NCBI GenBank assembly: GCA_049340005.1
Contig: JBMPIY010000001.1
DNA: 64,000 nt
Source: CAXBDP01 sp963974465
Lineage (GTDB): Bacteria; Bacteroidota; Bacteroidia; Cytophagales; Cyclobacteriaceae
Direction: 5' to 3' (one strand)
The position numbers and the translations under genes are program-made. Positions within the stretch are counted from its first letter, which is position 1. Each line of letters starts with the position of its first letter. The notes under the pieces were generated by a model, which was not told where the DNA came from, did no database searches, and saw only the letters and a list, made by a program, of their open reading frames with translations. This document shows positions 27,525-36,492 of the stretch, one piece after another.

Positions 27525-28355
27525 ATGTTCAAAAATCAAAAGCCAGTAATTGTAATTAAATATGGCGGTAACGCCATGACCGAAGAATCCCTCAAAACCA
27601 ATGTACTACAGAATATTTGTAACCTTCAAGAAGAAGGTTTCTATGTAGTAATAGTCCACGGCGGCGGCCCATTTATCCAAAGAATCTTAAGTCAGGTAAA
27701 TATCGAATCTGAATTTATAGACGGGCACCGTAAAACAACCAAAGAAGCCTTAAAATATGTGGAAATGGCGCTCAAAGGTGAAGTAAATGGCTCCTTAGTC
27801 AGTATGCTCAACCAAATGGGTCAAAAAGCAGTTGGCCTCTCCGGAAAAGATGGACAACTGGCTATAGCTACCAAAAGGTATCATAACAAAACTATAAATG
27901 GCAAAGTCGAAAAGATCGATATTGGCCAAGTGGGAGATATCGTAGAAATAAATACCGAGCTAATTTCCCTCCTATTACAAAATGATTATCTACCCGTAGT
28001 TACTTGTATTGCTGCTGATAAGGAAGGTAATGAATACAATATCAATGCAGATATGTTTGCTGGTCATTTGGCAGGCGCATTATCTGCATCCCAATTTATT
28101 GTGTTGACAGATGTAGATGGGTTGCTTATGGATAAAGATGATCCAAGCACAATTATTCGTAACTTGACCATTAGCGAAACAAGTGAACTTATCTCTAATG
28201 GAACCATCCAAGGTGGCATGATTCCGAAAATTGAATCATGTATAGTAGCGCTAAAAGCAGGAGCACATTCCTCCCGCATAATCAATGGCACAAAGCCTCA
28301 GCAAATCACCCAACTAGCTGAAAATAAAAATACTGGAACAACAATTTCAAAGTAA
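27525..28355 (+). CDS. argB: Acetylglutamate kinase
   Basis: A 276-residue amino acid kinase, second step of arginine synthesis. Motifs: IKYGGNAM near the N-terminus, VHGGGPFI, and a C-terminal TDVDGLL and GGMIPKIESC region. An in-frame GTG at 27483 would add 14 residues without family match; the ATG at 27525 starts directly before KNQKPVIVIKYGG and is preferred. It begins a tightly packed cluster, with 1 bp before argD. Confidence 0.93.
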   Translation: MFKNQKPVIVIKYGGNAMTEESLKTNVLQNICNLQEEGFYVVIVHGGGPFIQRILSQVNIESEFIDGHRKTTKEALKYVEMALKGEVNGSLVSMLNQMGQKAVGLSGKDGQLAIATKRYHNKTINGKVEKIDIGQVGDIVEINTELISLLLQNDYLPVVTCIAADKEGNEYNINADMFAGHLAGALSASQFIVLTDVDGLLMDKDDPSTIIRNLTISETSELISNGTIQGGMIPKIESCIVALKAGAHSSRIINGTKPQQITQLAENKNTGTTISK

Positions 28356-28356
28356 T

Positions 28357-29541
28357 ATGACTGACATAAACCAAAAATATCAGCAAATTGACAAAGAAAA
28401 TTATCTTCAAACATTTCGTCGCTTCCCAATTACTCTCAAAAAAGGTTTGGGAGCAAAAGTATGGGATGTGGACGGGAAAGAATACATCGATGCGCTGGCT
28501 GGTATTGCGGTAAATAATGTAGGCCACTGTCACCCAAGAGTAGTAAAAGCCTTACAAGATCAAGCCGCTACATTAATGCACATTTCTAACTTTTTCTTAA
28601 GCGAGCCACAAGCAATGCTTTCCAAAAAATTGGTAGAAATATCTGGTTTAGATCGTGTATTCTTTAGCAATAGCGGTGCAGAATCGGTAGAAGGAGCTAT
28701 AAAAATCGCACGCAAATATGGCCACTCCAAAGGCCGCTCTGGCACCATTTTGTCGATGAACGACTCATTTCATGGCCGAACGATGGCAACTATTGCCACG
28801 GGCAAAAAAGCCATGCAAGTAGGCTTCGACCCTATTCCGCTGGGCTTTAAGCAAATTCCTTTCAATGACTTTGATGCATTAGTGGAAACGGCTGACCAAA
28901 GTGTAAGTGCCATCCTGATGGAACTCGTACAAGGTGAAGGTGGCATCAACGTAGCTGACAAGGAATTTGTACAAAAGGTAAGAGCCTTCTGCGACGAAAA
29001 TGATATTGTCCTGATTTTTGACGAAATACAATCAGGTATCGGCCGCACTGGAAAGTGGTTTGCAAAAGATCATTTTGGAGTGCAACCTGATATTATGACC
29101 TTAGCTAAAGGGCTTGGCGGTGGTGTACCTATTGGAGCAATATTATCAAACCAAAAAGTGAGCGATGCAATTGACTTTGGTGATCACGGGACTACTTTCG
29201 GCGGGAATCCGCTTGTTTGTGCTGCCGCTCTTGCCGTAATTGAAACCATCGAAGAAGAAAATTTACTAGAAACCACGCTTGAAAAAGGTGAATGGTTTAA
29301 GAAGAAGCTTGAAGAAATAGAAGACCCGAGACTGAAGCAAGTAAAAGGCATTGGGCTGATGATCGGAGTAGAATTTGACTTCGAAACCAAACCTCTAGTT
29401 ATTGAAATGCTTGAGCAAGGAGTAATTGCCAATGCAACAGCAGGAAACATACTCCGTCTTGTCCCGCCTCTTACGATCAATTATGAGGAGTTAGGAAAAG
29501 TATTAGTTGTATTGAAAAATGCACTTAAAAAATTAGAATAA
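28357..29541 (+). CDS. argD: Acetylornithine aminotransferase
   Basis: A 394-residue class III PLP aminotransferase with the PLP lysine at Lys251 in TLAKGLGGG, and the NSGAES, FHGRT and FDEIQSGIGRTG motifs. It converts N-acetylglutamate semialdehyde to N-acetylornithine. Because argJ is in the cluster, the acetylated route is favoured over the succinylated route known from some Bacteroidota. It is 1 bp from each neighbour gene, clearly one operon. Confidence 0.93.
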   Translation: MTDINQKYQQIDKENYLQTFRRFPITLKKGLGAKVWDVDGKEYIDALAGIAVNNVGHCHPRVVKALQDQAATLMHISNFFLSEPQAMLSKKLVEISGLDRVFFSNSGAESVEGAIKIARKYGHSKGRSGTILSMNDSFHGRTMATIATGKKAMQVGFDPIPLGFKQIPFNDFDALVETADQSVSAILMELVQGEGGINVADKEFVQKVRAFCDENDIVLIFDEIQSGIGRTGKWFAKDHFGVQPDIMTLAKGLGGGVPIGAILSNQKVSDAIDFGDHGTTFGGNPLVCAAALAVIETIEEENLLETTLEKGEWFKKKLEEIEDPRLKQVKGIGLMIGVEFDFETKPLVIEMLEQGVIANATAGNILRLVPPLTINYEELGKVLVVLKNALKKLE

Positions 29542-29542
29542 G

Positions 29543-30580
29543 ATGACAAAAAAGAAAATAGGCGTAATAGGTGCAACCGGATACACAGGATCAGAACTTG
29601 TGCGCATACTCAAATATCATCCTGAAATAGAGATTTCAATTATCACTTCGGAAAGCAGAGCAGGCGAAAAATTCTCCGATGTCCATCCTTTTTTTCAAGG
29701 TATTGTTGACGATGAATTACATACTGCTGATAAGGTAGATGATATGGAATTAGATTTGGTATTTCTTGCCCTTCCTCATGGGGTATCGATGGACTATGTG
29801 AAGCGGTGGAAAGACAAGAAATTCAGAGTCGTGGATTTATCTGGAGACTTTCGTTTAGATAGCCCAGAAATCTATGAGGAGTGGTACAAAAAGGATCACA
29901 CATTTAGAGAGGGATTCGCAAATTCCACCTATGGTTTACCTGAATTGTATAAGAGCAAAATTAAAACTGCTCATTTGGTCGCCAATCCTGGTTGCTTCCC
30001 AACTGGTAGTATTTTAGGCCTTGCTCCTGTGGTAACTAAAGGAATGATAAATGTGCAAAACATTATTATTGATGCTAAAACAGGTGTGACCGGTGCAGGC
30101 ATAAAAGCAAATGCAGTGACTCATTATTCCAATGCCAGTGATAATTTTAAAGCTTATGGATTAAAATTCCATCGTCATAGCATTGAGATTCAGAGTAATC
30201 TAGAAAAAAGCGGGAGGATAGAGCCTAATATTCAATTTACCCCTCACCTATTGCCAGTAGATAGAGGCATATTAACAACTGCTTATGGACAGGCTACAAG
30301 ACCAGCCAGCCAACAAGAATTACAAAAAGTGTATCAAGATTTTTATCAAAATATGCCTTTTGTCAGAATTGTAACAAAGCCGCCATCAATTAAAGATGTG
30401 AGAGCGAGCAATTACTGCAATATATATGTAGATTATGACGAGCGCACCAATAACATAATTGTAATAAGTGCAATCGATAATTTAGTAAAAGGAGCTGCTG
30501 GTCAAGCAGTACAAAACATGAACATTATGTTTGATCTTGAAGAAACCTTAGGCTTAAACCATATTCCAATTAATCCATAA
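29543..30580 (+). CDS. argC: N-acetyl-gamma-glutamyl-phosphate reductase
   Basis: A 345-residue NADPH-dependent reductase. The Rossmann motif GATGYTGSE starts at residue 10 and the catalytic Cys151 lies in NPGCFPTG. The HRHSIEIQ motif later supplies the catalytic histidine. It reduces acetylglutamyl phosphate made by ArgB. Spacing to argD is 1 bp and to argJ 4 bp. Confidence 0.95.
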   Translation: MTKKKIGVIGATGYTGSELVRILKYHPEIEISIITSESRAGEKFSDVHPFFQGIVDDELHTADKVDDMELDLVFLALPHGVSMDYVKRWKDKKFRVVDLSGDFRLDSPEIYEEWYKKDHTFREGFANSTYGLPELYKSKIKTAHLVANPGCFPTGSILGLAPVVTKGMINVQNIIIDAKTGVTGAGIKANAVTHYSNASDNFKAYGLKFHRHSIEIQSNLEKSGRIEPNIQFTPHLLPVDRGILTTAYGQATRPASQQELQKVYQDFYQNMPFVRIVTKPPSIKDVRASNYCNIYVDYDERTNNIIVISAIDNLVKGAAGQAVQNMNIMFDLEETLGLNHIPINP

Positions 30581-30584
30581 AAAA

Positions 30585-31796
30585 ATGATTAAAAATATAA
30601 CTAACGTAAAAGGAATTAAATGCTGGGGCGCCCACTCTGGAGTGAAGTCCCTTAGAAGAGATTTGGCTTTGATATACTCTGTAGTACCTGCAAATGCTGC
30701 TGCAGTATTCACAAGAAATAAAGTTGTTGCTGAGCCAATCAAAATTTCTCGTGAGAATATAAAAGGTGGAATTGTACAAGCCATTGTAATCAATGCAGGC
30801 AATGCAAATGCATGTACTGGCAAAGATGGCTACGCAGGAGCTGAAGCAATGATGAAAGCTACTGCCAAGCACTTAGACATAGACGAAAAGCATGTGTTGG
30901 TTGCAAGCACAGGCATAATCGGCAAGCCCTTTCCTACTGAGGATATTGTAGCTGGAATTGAAAAAATAGCTCCAAAACTTAGTAATCAAAGTAGTGCTGG
31001 CTCTTTTGCCGCCAATGCTATATTGACTACTGATACATATCCCAAAGAAGGATTTTTGGAATTTGAACTACATGGGCGAGAAGTAAATATGGGTGGTATT
31101 GCAAAAGGCTCAGGCATGATACATCCCAATATGGGAACAATGCTTGCCTTTATCGTAACAGATGCAGCAATAGAATCAGCTTTATTGCAGAGAACGCTAA
31201 AATATTGCGTGGATCGTACTTTCAATATGATTACAGTAGATGGCGATACATCTACCAATGATATGGTAGCGGTGATGGCTAATGGCAAGGCAGAAAATGA
31301 TATGCTTACTAGCGAGGAAGACGACGGCTATACAGATTTTAGATCCAATCTGCTAGAAATGATGGAACATTTATCAAAATTGATTATTTCCGATGGTGAA
31401 GGATCATCTAAATTTGTAGAATATAAAATTGTGAACGCAGCAGATGAAGAACTTGGAAGAAAGCTTGCTCGAAGTATTTCAAGTTCGAATTTGGTGAAAA
31501 CAGCCATGTTTGGTCGTGACCCAAACTGGGGAAGAATAATTTGCGCTGCTGGAAATGCAGACGTTCCATTCGACTATGAAAAGGTGGATTTATTTCTTGG
31601 TAATGAAGACACGATGATTCAAGTATTAGAAAAAGGCGTTCCGTTGGATTATGACGTCAATTACATGAAAAAACTTCTACGAGAATCACATATTTCAGTA
31701 AAGATGGATCTCCAAGATGGAGACGCCGAAGCGACAGCATGGGGCACCGATCTTACAACTGATTATGTATTGTTCAATTCAGTTTATTCAACTTAA
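30585..31796 (+). CDS. argJ: Glutamate N-acetyltransferase / ornithine acetyltransferase (ArgJ)
   Basis: A 403-residue ArgJ that recycles the acetyl group from acetylornithine to glutamate. The self-cleavage site is visible as KGSGMIHPNMGTML with Thr185 as the expected nucleophile of the beta chain; the residue before it is Gly, where many family members have Ala. The C-terminal GRDPNWGRIICAAG motif is conserved. It is the last gene of argBDCJ and is followed by a terminator. argF, argG and argH are not in this window. Confidence 0.93.
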   Translation: MIKNITNVKGIKCWGAHSGVKSLRRDLALIYSVVPANAAAVFTRNKVVAEPIKISRENIKGGIVQAIVINAGNANACTGKDGYAGAEAMMKATAKHLDIDEKHVLVASTGIIGKPFPTEDIVAGIEKIAPKLSNQSSAGSFAANAILTTDTYPKEGFLEFELHGREVNMGGIAKGSGMIHPNMGTMLAFIVTDAAIESALLQRTLKYCVDRTFNMITVDGDTSTNDMVAVMANGKAENDMLTSEEDDGYTDFRSNLLEMMEHLSKLIISDGEGSSKFVEYKIVNAADEELGRKLARSISSSNLVKTAMFGRDPNWGRIICAAGNADVPFDYEKVDLFLGNEDTMIQVLEKGVPLDYDVNYMKKLLRESHISVKMDLQDGDAEATAWGTDLTTDYVLFNSVYST

Positions 31797-31826
31797 GATT
31801 TCATATCATTTGTGCTAAAAAACAAG

Positions 31827-31867
31827 GTCAAAAGCTAGGCGTATTCAAGTCGGGCTTTTGACTTTTT
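31827..31867 (+). terminator. Intrinsic terminator after argJ
   Basis: GTCAAAAGC (31827-31835) and GCTTTTGAC (31854-31862) form a perfect 9-bp stem, followed by five Ts (31863-31867). It lies 31 bp after the argJ stop codon. Confidence 0.75.
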
Positions 31868-32063
31868 CATTTCATAACCTCCCGCCAATATTTCCGCGTT
31901 GTAGATAAAAGGGATGTAGCAATAAGTGATAAAGGTTAAATAGTGAAAATAGTAATCATTTTAATCTATCAAAACTTCCAAACTATCCATAAGTTGATAA
32001 TTTTACATTATTAAAAATTGCTTACCTTATGTACAACTACCCACCCAAACAACTCAGATAGAT

Positions 32064-32765
32064 ATGAGAAAGGTATTATTAGTAGAAGACGAGGCTCATG
32101 TTGTGTCATTTATCAAAAAGGGTTTGTTGGAAGAAGGCTTCGAAATCACGGTTGGACTTGATGGAAATATGGGTTTGCAATTATACAATAGTGGTAAATT
32201 TGACATTATTATACTGGATATCATGATGCCAGGTATGAATGGTCTTGAGCTATGTAAAGAGATTAGAAAAAAGGATGATAAAGTACCCATTCTTTTTTTG
32301 ACAGCACTAGGAACATCCGAAAATGTGGTAGTTGGACTAGAAGCGGGAGGAGATGATTATCTCGTGAAACCATTCAAATTTATTGAACTAACGGCTCGAA
32401 TCAAAACCTTATTAAGGAGAACAGAAAATAACGGTAATGACGAAGAAACCTTGCCTGATGAAATTTTCCGCTTTGCCGACTTGGAGTTGAATGACAAAAC
32501 CAAGACTGTAAAGAGAGATGGTAGAGAATTGTCATTGACGAGCACAGAATATCGATTATTGCTTTTTTTTATCAAAAACAGAAACAGAGTGCTTTCCCGT
32601 AGTGATATCTTGGAAGAAGTATGGGGAGTAAATTTCGATATGGGAACCAATGTAGTAGATGTGTACGTAAACTACCTCCGCAAGAAAATTGACCGTGAAA
32701 CTGATTCTAAACTAATCCATACTGTAATTGGAATGGGCTATGTGCTGAAACAAAGCACTGATTAA
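32064..32765 (+). CDS. OmpR-family response regulator
   Basis: A 233-residue regulator with a receiver domain (about 1-120: acidic pocket Glu8 and Asp9, phosphoacceptor Asp52 in LDIMMPG, and the conserved Lys in the VKPF motif) and a C-terminal winged-helix DNA-binding domain (about 138-230) with RNRVLSRSDILEEVWG and DVYVNYLRKKID. It is followed 64 bp later by its likely kinase. OmpR-type proteins bind direct repeats with about one helical turn between them, and just such an array precedes the operon at 34464, the likely target. Confidence 0.93.
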   Translation: MRKVLLVEDEAHVVSFIKKGLLEEGFEITVGLDGNMGLQLYNSGKFDIIILDIMMPGMNGLELCKEIRKKDDKVPILFLTALGTSENVVVGLEAGGDDYLVKPFKFIELTARIKTLLRRTENNGNDEETLPDEIFRFADLELNDKTKTVKRDGRELSLTSTEYRLLLFFIKNRNRVLSRSDILEEVWGVNFDMGTNVVDVYVNYLRKKIDRETDSKLIHTVIGMGYVLKQSTD

Positions 32766-32772
32766 TAAGGCA

Positions 32773-32797
32773 GGAGGATTGAACAAATAAGTCCTCC
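32773..32797 (+). other. Short stem-loop between response regulator and kinase genes
   Basis: GGAGGA (32773-32778) pairs with TCCTCC (32792-32797) over a 13-nt loop. There is no T run, so it is more likely an mRNA structure that sets the ratio of the two proteins than a terminator. It begins in a GCAGGAGG, a one-base variant of the repeated octamer. Confidence 0.3.
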
Positions 32798-32829
32798 AGA
32801 GATTTATATCCCTAAACCTTTGTTGGCAA

Positions 32830-34209
32830 ATGAATACCCAAACCAAAACTACCCTCCTCTTTCTCTCTTCTTTTCTGGCAATAATTCTTATTTTCAGTGG
32901 ATTTATATATGCTCAAATCTCTAGCTACTCCTACGTAGATTTTTTCAACCTTTTAAAAATTCGAGCAATTACCACTGCCAAAGCGGAACTTGACATATTG
33001 AGTGAGGAAATGGCCGAATTCCGCATGGAATATTTAGATCAGTTGCCTAATGAGCAAGACTATATTTTCAAGATTAGAGATACCAGTGATTTCACAATAG
33101 TGTCTTCTGAAGTACAGGCCATTGGCTTGCCATATAGTTTTTTCGAAAGTATAATCCAAACTGGACAAGCGGATTACAATAATAAGGGAATGTTCTATAA
33201 GGGCATTTATTACCGAAATGATCGCGGAAACTTCATTATAGTATCATCTGCTGAAAACTATATGGATGTCCAACACACTGCCTATCTTCGAAAATCCTTG
33301 ATTGTTTCGATTACGGCCGCATTTTTACTTTCGATACTAATCGCCCTGTTTTTCTCGAAGCGTACCTTTAAACCCATTGCCAAGATTACCGAAAAAGTAA
33401 AGGAAATAAGCTCTGAAAATCTCCATTTGCGACTAGACCTGAAAGATCAAAAAAATGAATTAGGAGAACTTATCCGAACATTCAATAATATGTTAGATAG
33501 AATTGAGACTTCATTTGAAACTCAAAACAATTTCATTAGCAATGCCTCGCATGAATTAAGGACTCCCCTTACAGCCATTATTGGTGAAGCTGATGTTGCA
33601 TTAAGTAAAATACGCAAACCTGAGGATTATATCGAAACCATAAGAGTAATGCTCGATGAGGCAGAAAAATTAGATGCGAAAACAAAGGCTCTTTTCTTTT
33701 TAGCTCAAACTGGCTTCAATGGCAAAGCACAAAAATTTGAAAAAATGCGGATTGACCAATTGTTGTATGATGTAAAAGATACAATTCAAAAAATCAATCC
33801 AGAATCAAAGGTGCATTTGGATATGAGTTTATTACCAGAAAATCCAAAATTGCTCAAGGTAAAGGCTAACGAGCAATTACTTCACCTAGCACTTACCAAT
33901 ATTATATCTAATGGTTGTAAGTATTCCAATGATAATGTAGTGAAGGTTTCCCTTGGGGCTTCAGACAACAAAGTAATAGTTGTAGTGAAAGATAGCGGGA
34001 TCGGGATCCCAGAGAATGAACTAAAGTATATATACGATCCATTCTTCAGAGCTTCCAATACTGGCAATTATGAAGGCTTTGGTATTGGACTACCACTTAC
34101 AAATAATATCATAAGAATGCATAAAGGTGACTTGAAAGTAACCTCTATTGTAAATAAGGGTACTACTGTACAAATAATTTTACCAGTTGGTGATCGCGAC
34201 ACTGTCTAG
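32830..34209 (+). CDS. Sensor histidine kinase (HAMP, two membrane helices)
   Basis: A 459-residue classical kinase: a membrane helix near residues 8-28, an extracytoplasmic sensor of about 120 residues, a second helix (about 152-172), a HAMP linker, a DHp domain with His241 in SNASHELRTPL, and a complete ATPase domain (N box with NIISNGCKYSND, G1 DSGIGIP, G2 GFGIGLPL). It should phosphorylate the response regulator encoded directly upstream. The signal is unknown. Confidence 0.93.
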   Translation: MNTQTKTTLLFLSSFLAIILIFSGFIYAQISSYSYVDFFNLLKIRAITTAKAELDILSEEMAEFRMEYLDQLPNEQDYIFKIRDTSDFTIVSSEVQAIGLPYSFFESIIQTGQADYNNKGMFYKGIYYRNDRGNFIIVSSAENYMDVQHTAYLRKSLIVSITAAFLLSILIALFFSKRTFKPIAKITEKVKEISSENLHLRLDLKDQKNELGELIRTFNNMLDRIETSFETQNNFISNASHELRTPLTAIIGEADVALSKIRKPEDYIETIRVMLDEAEKLDAKTKALFFLAQTGFNGKAQKFEKMRIDQLLYDVKDTIQKINPESKVHLDMSLLPENPKLLKVKANEQLLHLALTNIISNGCKYSNDNVVKVSLGASDNKVIVVVKDSGIGIPENELKYIYDPFFRASNTGNYEGFGIGLPLTNNIIRMHKGDLKVTSIVNKGTTVQIILPVGDRDTV

Positions 34210-34350
34210 ATTACTTTCCTCTTAATTCCATTGAACTGCTCACCTAAGACTACGAGAATCAAAATCACATACAGCTTAATTATATAAATCACCTAATTTA
34301 CCTCCCGCTTTGGTTTCCTTCCTATAGCGTTTTACCGCATTTAATGAGAA

Positions 34351-34421
34351 TTCTAATCTGATTTTAATTTGGATGAATACATTCTAATTCTATTCTAATA
34401 CAACCCTCATTCCGCTCTAAT
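34351..34421 (+). promoter_or_regulatory. Array of TTCTAAT direct repeats, probable response-regulator binding site
   Basis: TTCTAAT or a close variant occurs at 34351, 34362 (TTTTAAT), 34382, 34393 and 34415 (CTCTAAT). The steps are 11, 20, 11 and 22 bp, so most copies lie on the same face of the DNA. The last copy ends about 10 bp before TTTATTTG (34432-34439), one mismatch from the -7 consensus, and 42 bp before the Usp-like gene. This is the layout of an activating OmpR-family site. The 254-bp region holds no gene. Confidence 0.6.
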
Positions 34422-34463
34422 ATCGTCCCCGTTTATTTGCAATGTAACTAAACCAAAAAGACG

Positions 34464-34961
34464 ATGATTAAGAAAATTTTAATTCCGACAGATTTCTCAA
34501 TTCAATCTTTGAACGTGCTAAAAAGTGCACTTAACGATTTAAATGAGGGCGACAAAGTTGACATTTTGATGGTTCATGGCATGTACACCTCATCAAACAT
34601 CACAAGTCTTCTTTACTTTTCTAAAAAAGAAATCATAGACACTGTTGCTAGCGATTCTTTTAGAGATGCTTGTCAAATAATCAAAAGTAAATATTCTTCT
34701 AAAATCAATTCTATGAGAGAAGAAATTTTCACAGGTTTTACGCAAGCTGCATTTTCAAATTTTATGGAAGGTAATAGAATAGATGAAGCTGTAATTCCTC
34801 AAAACTACCAAATGCAATTAGAAAACAAGAAGAGTTTTGACGTAACTCCATTTATCAGAAGAAGCCAAATTAAAGTATCGGAAGTAAGCTGGAAAAACGA
34901 CATAGCTGCACCAGAAAGAGGTCAATTAGCTGAAGTTTTTGTGGGCATGGCCAACGGTTAA
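34464..34961 (+). CDS. Universal stress protein (UspA)-like protein
   Basis: A 165-residue protein whose N-terminus MIKKILIPTDFSIQSLNVLKSAL fits the first strand and helix of UspA. The rest is diverged, and the ATP-binding GxxGxxxS motif of classical Usp proteins is not visible, so it is probably a non-nucleotide-binding form. It is the first gene of a three-gene unit (14 bp to the next gene) directly after a two-component system with repeat sites in its promoter. Function unknown; stress role inferred. Confidence 0.6.
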   Translation: MIKKILIPTDFSIQSLNVLKSALNDLNEGDKVDILMVHGMYTSSNITSLLYFSKKEIIDTVASDSFRDACQIIKSKYSSKINSMREEIFTGFTQAAFSNFMEGNRIDEAVIPQNYQMQLENKKSFDVTPFIRRSQIKVSEVSWKNDIAAPERGQLAEVFVGMANG

Positions 34962-34975
34962 TAAATAATACAACT

Positions 34976-35443
34976 ATGAGATTTTGGACAATATTCGTAA
35001 TAATCTTTTCGCTAGGCGCTCTATCCATTTATGGCATGGTTACCAACGGCTCAAACCCTGAGAATATGGTGATTGGGCAATGGAATGAAGTGAAGTGGGA
35101 ATATGAGCTGTATGACAGGGTGGAAAGTAAAACGGATGGAACGTCCAAAATCATTCCTGAAGATTTGAAGCCTTACGTTGGCGGTGATTTAAAAATCCAT
35201 GAAGCAGAAATGTGGAAATTCGAGCCTAATGGTAAACTCACTCTTACCGACAGAAACGGAAATGAGCTCAAGCAATTGAAATGGGCTTTTAAAGGACGCG
35301 GAAATGTATTGTATCTGAAATATGACGACAATTCCAGTGAATCTTACATAGTAACAACTATAAATCAAGATAAACTCGTGTTGAATATTGACTTACATAT
35401 TGGTGCGAAAGGACTTGCTAAACTCACATTTGAAAAATTCTAG
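34976..35443 (+). CDS. Membrane-anchored lipocalin-like protein of unknown function
   Basis: A 155-residue protein with an N-terminal hydrophobic segment (about 1-22), then a beta-rich domain with the pattern IGQWNEVKWEYE, EMWKFEPNGKLTL and YLKYDDNSSESYIV. This resembles the lipocalin-like domains (Lipocalin_5 type) of Bacteroidota envelope proteins. No cysteine follows the hydrophobic segment, so it is an anchored or cleaved protein rather than a lipoprotein. It lies between the Usp-like and YoaK-like genes in one unit. Confidence 0.5.
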   Translation: MRFWTIFVIIFSLGALSIYGMVTNGSNPENMVIGQWNEVKWEYELYDRVESKTDGTSKIIPEDLKPYVGGDLKIHEAEMWKFEPNGKLTLTDRNGNELKQLKWAFKGRGNVLYLKYDDNSSESYIVTTINQDKLVLNIDLHIGAKGLAKLTFEKF

Positions 35444-35447
35444 GAGG
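35442..35447 (+). promoter_or_regulatory. Strong Shine-Dalgarno sequence before the YoaK-like gene
   Basis: AGGAGG lies 5 nt before the ATG at 35453 and overlaps the end of the preceding gene. Nearly all other genes of this window lack such a site, as usual for Bacteroidota, so this one is unusual and may be chance or a coupling signal. Confidence 0.5.
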
Positions 35448-35452
35448 AAATA

Positions 35453-36259
35453 ATGCTAAGAAAATATAGTAACAGTAGGTCGCTGAGTGATAATCTTAAA
35501 CTAGGATCACTCTCAGCCTTTAGTGCAGGTATGGTCAATGTAGCCTCTTTGATTATCTTTTTCGGATTTTCATCGAACGTCACGGGTCACTATGCAATCC
35601 TAGCCGAAGAAATTTCGCTCGGAAATTGGAATCAAGTTGCCGTCGTATTTTCATGGATATTCCTGTTCTTTTTCGGAAATTTTGTATCCAATTTGATCAT
35701 CATTAATTTCAACAAGAAATACACATATGTTGCTCATGCAACGCCAATAGTTCTTGAAATCCTATGCCTTCTTGTGGTAGGTATTTATGGACAATTCTAT
35801 TACACAGAAACGCTATTTGAAACGGAAGTTTTATTAGGCCTGATGCTTTTTGCAATGGGCTTACAAAATGGCTTAACAGCTAGTATTTCGAACTTCGCTG
35901 TTAAGACTACTCACTTGACAGGTGCTACCACCGATTTGGGAATATTATTCTCAATGTTCACTAAAAAGAAATATCGCGAGCACCCTGAACTTTTAGGAAA
36001 GGCAAAGCTTATTGGAACCATTGCAATATCTTATTTATCAGGTGCTGTGGTTTCAGGATTACTCTACAAAAGCATGCAATTCAAGGTATTCTATGTAGTA
36101 TCAGCCTTCTTAGTAATCATCATTAGTTACGACTGGTACAAGATATCTTTATTGAATTACTTGAAAACTAACAGACAAGTAGAAGCAAAAAGCAAATACA
36201 GAGAATTGGAGATTTTCCCTAAAGCCAAAAGAGAAAACGAAGGTTCACTGGCAAGTTAG
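35453..36259 (+). CDS. YoaK family (DUF1275) membrane protein
   Basis: A 268-residue integral membrane protein with about six hydrophobic helices. The DUF1275 signature is present: SAGMVNVASLIIFFGFSSNVTGHY near the N-terminus and later GLQNGLTASISNFAVKTTHLTGATTDLG. The biochemical role of the family is not known. It is the third gene of the Usp-like operon, 9 bp after the lipocalin-like gene, and is followed by a terminator. Confidence 0.8.
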   Translation: MLRKYSNSRSLSDNLKLGSLSAFSAGMVNVASLIIFFGFSSNVTGHYAILAEEISLGNWNQVAVVFSWIFLFFFGNFVSNLIIINFNKKYTYVAHATPIVLEILCLLVVGIYGQFYYTETLFETEVLLGLMLFAMGLQNGLTASISNFAVKTTHLTGATTDLGILFSMFTKKKYREHPELLGKAKLIGTIAISYLSGAVVSGLLYKSMQFKVFYVVSAFLVIIISYDWYKISLLNYLKTNRQVEAKSKYRELEIFPKAKRENEGSLAS

Positions 36260-36303
36260 CATTAAGATTTGAGAGTAGATCAGATGGTGGTATCTGATTC
36301 TAT

Positions 36304-36339
36304 AGAAGGCAGGCTGTAATGGTTTGCCTTCTTTTTTTT
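36304..36339 (+). terminator. Intrinsic terminator of the Usp-like/YoaK operon
   Basis: AGAAGGCA (36304-36311) pairs with TGCCTTCT (36325-36332) over a 13-nt loop and runs into eight Ts. It lies 45 bp after the YoaK-like stop codon. Confidence 0.85.
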
Positions 36340-36492
36340 GGATGATAACTAATTAGGATTCATCATAAAATTAGGCATAAAAAGGAATCAAAATATCCAT
36401 AATTATAATGTAGTCAGTAGGTTATAAATTTCAATTTACTATTGCAATTGAAAATAATTAGTAAATTGTATTCATCACCAAACCTGAAAGCC

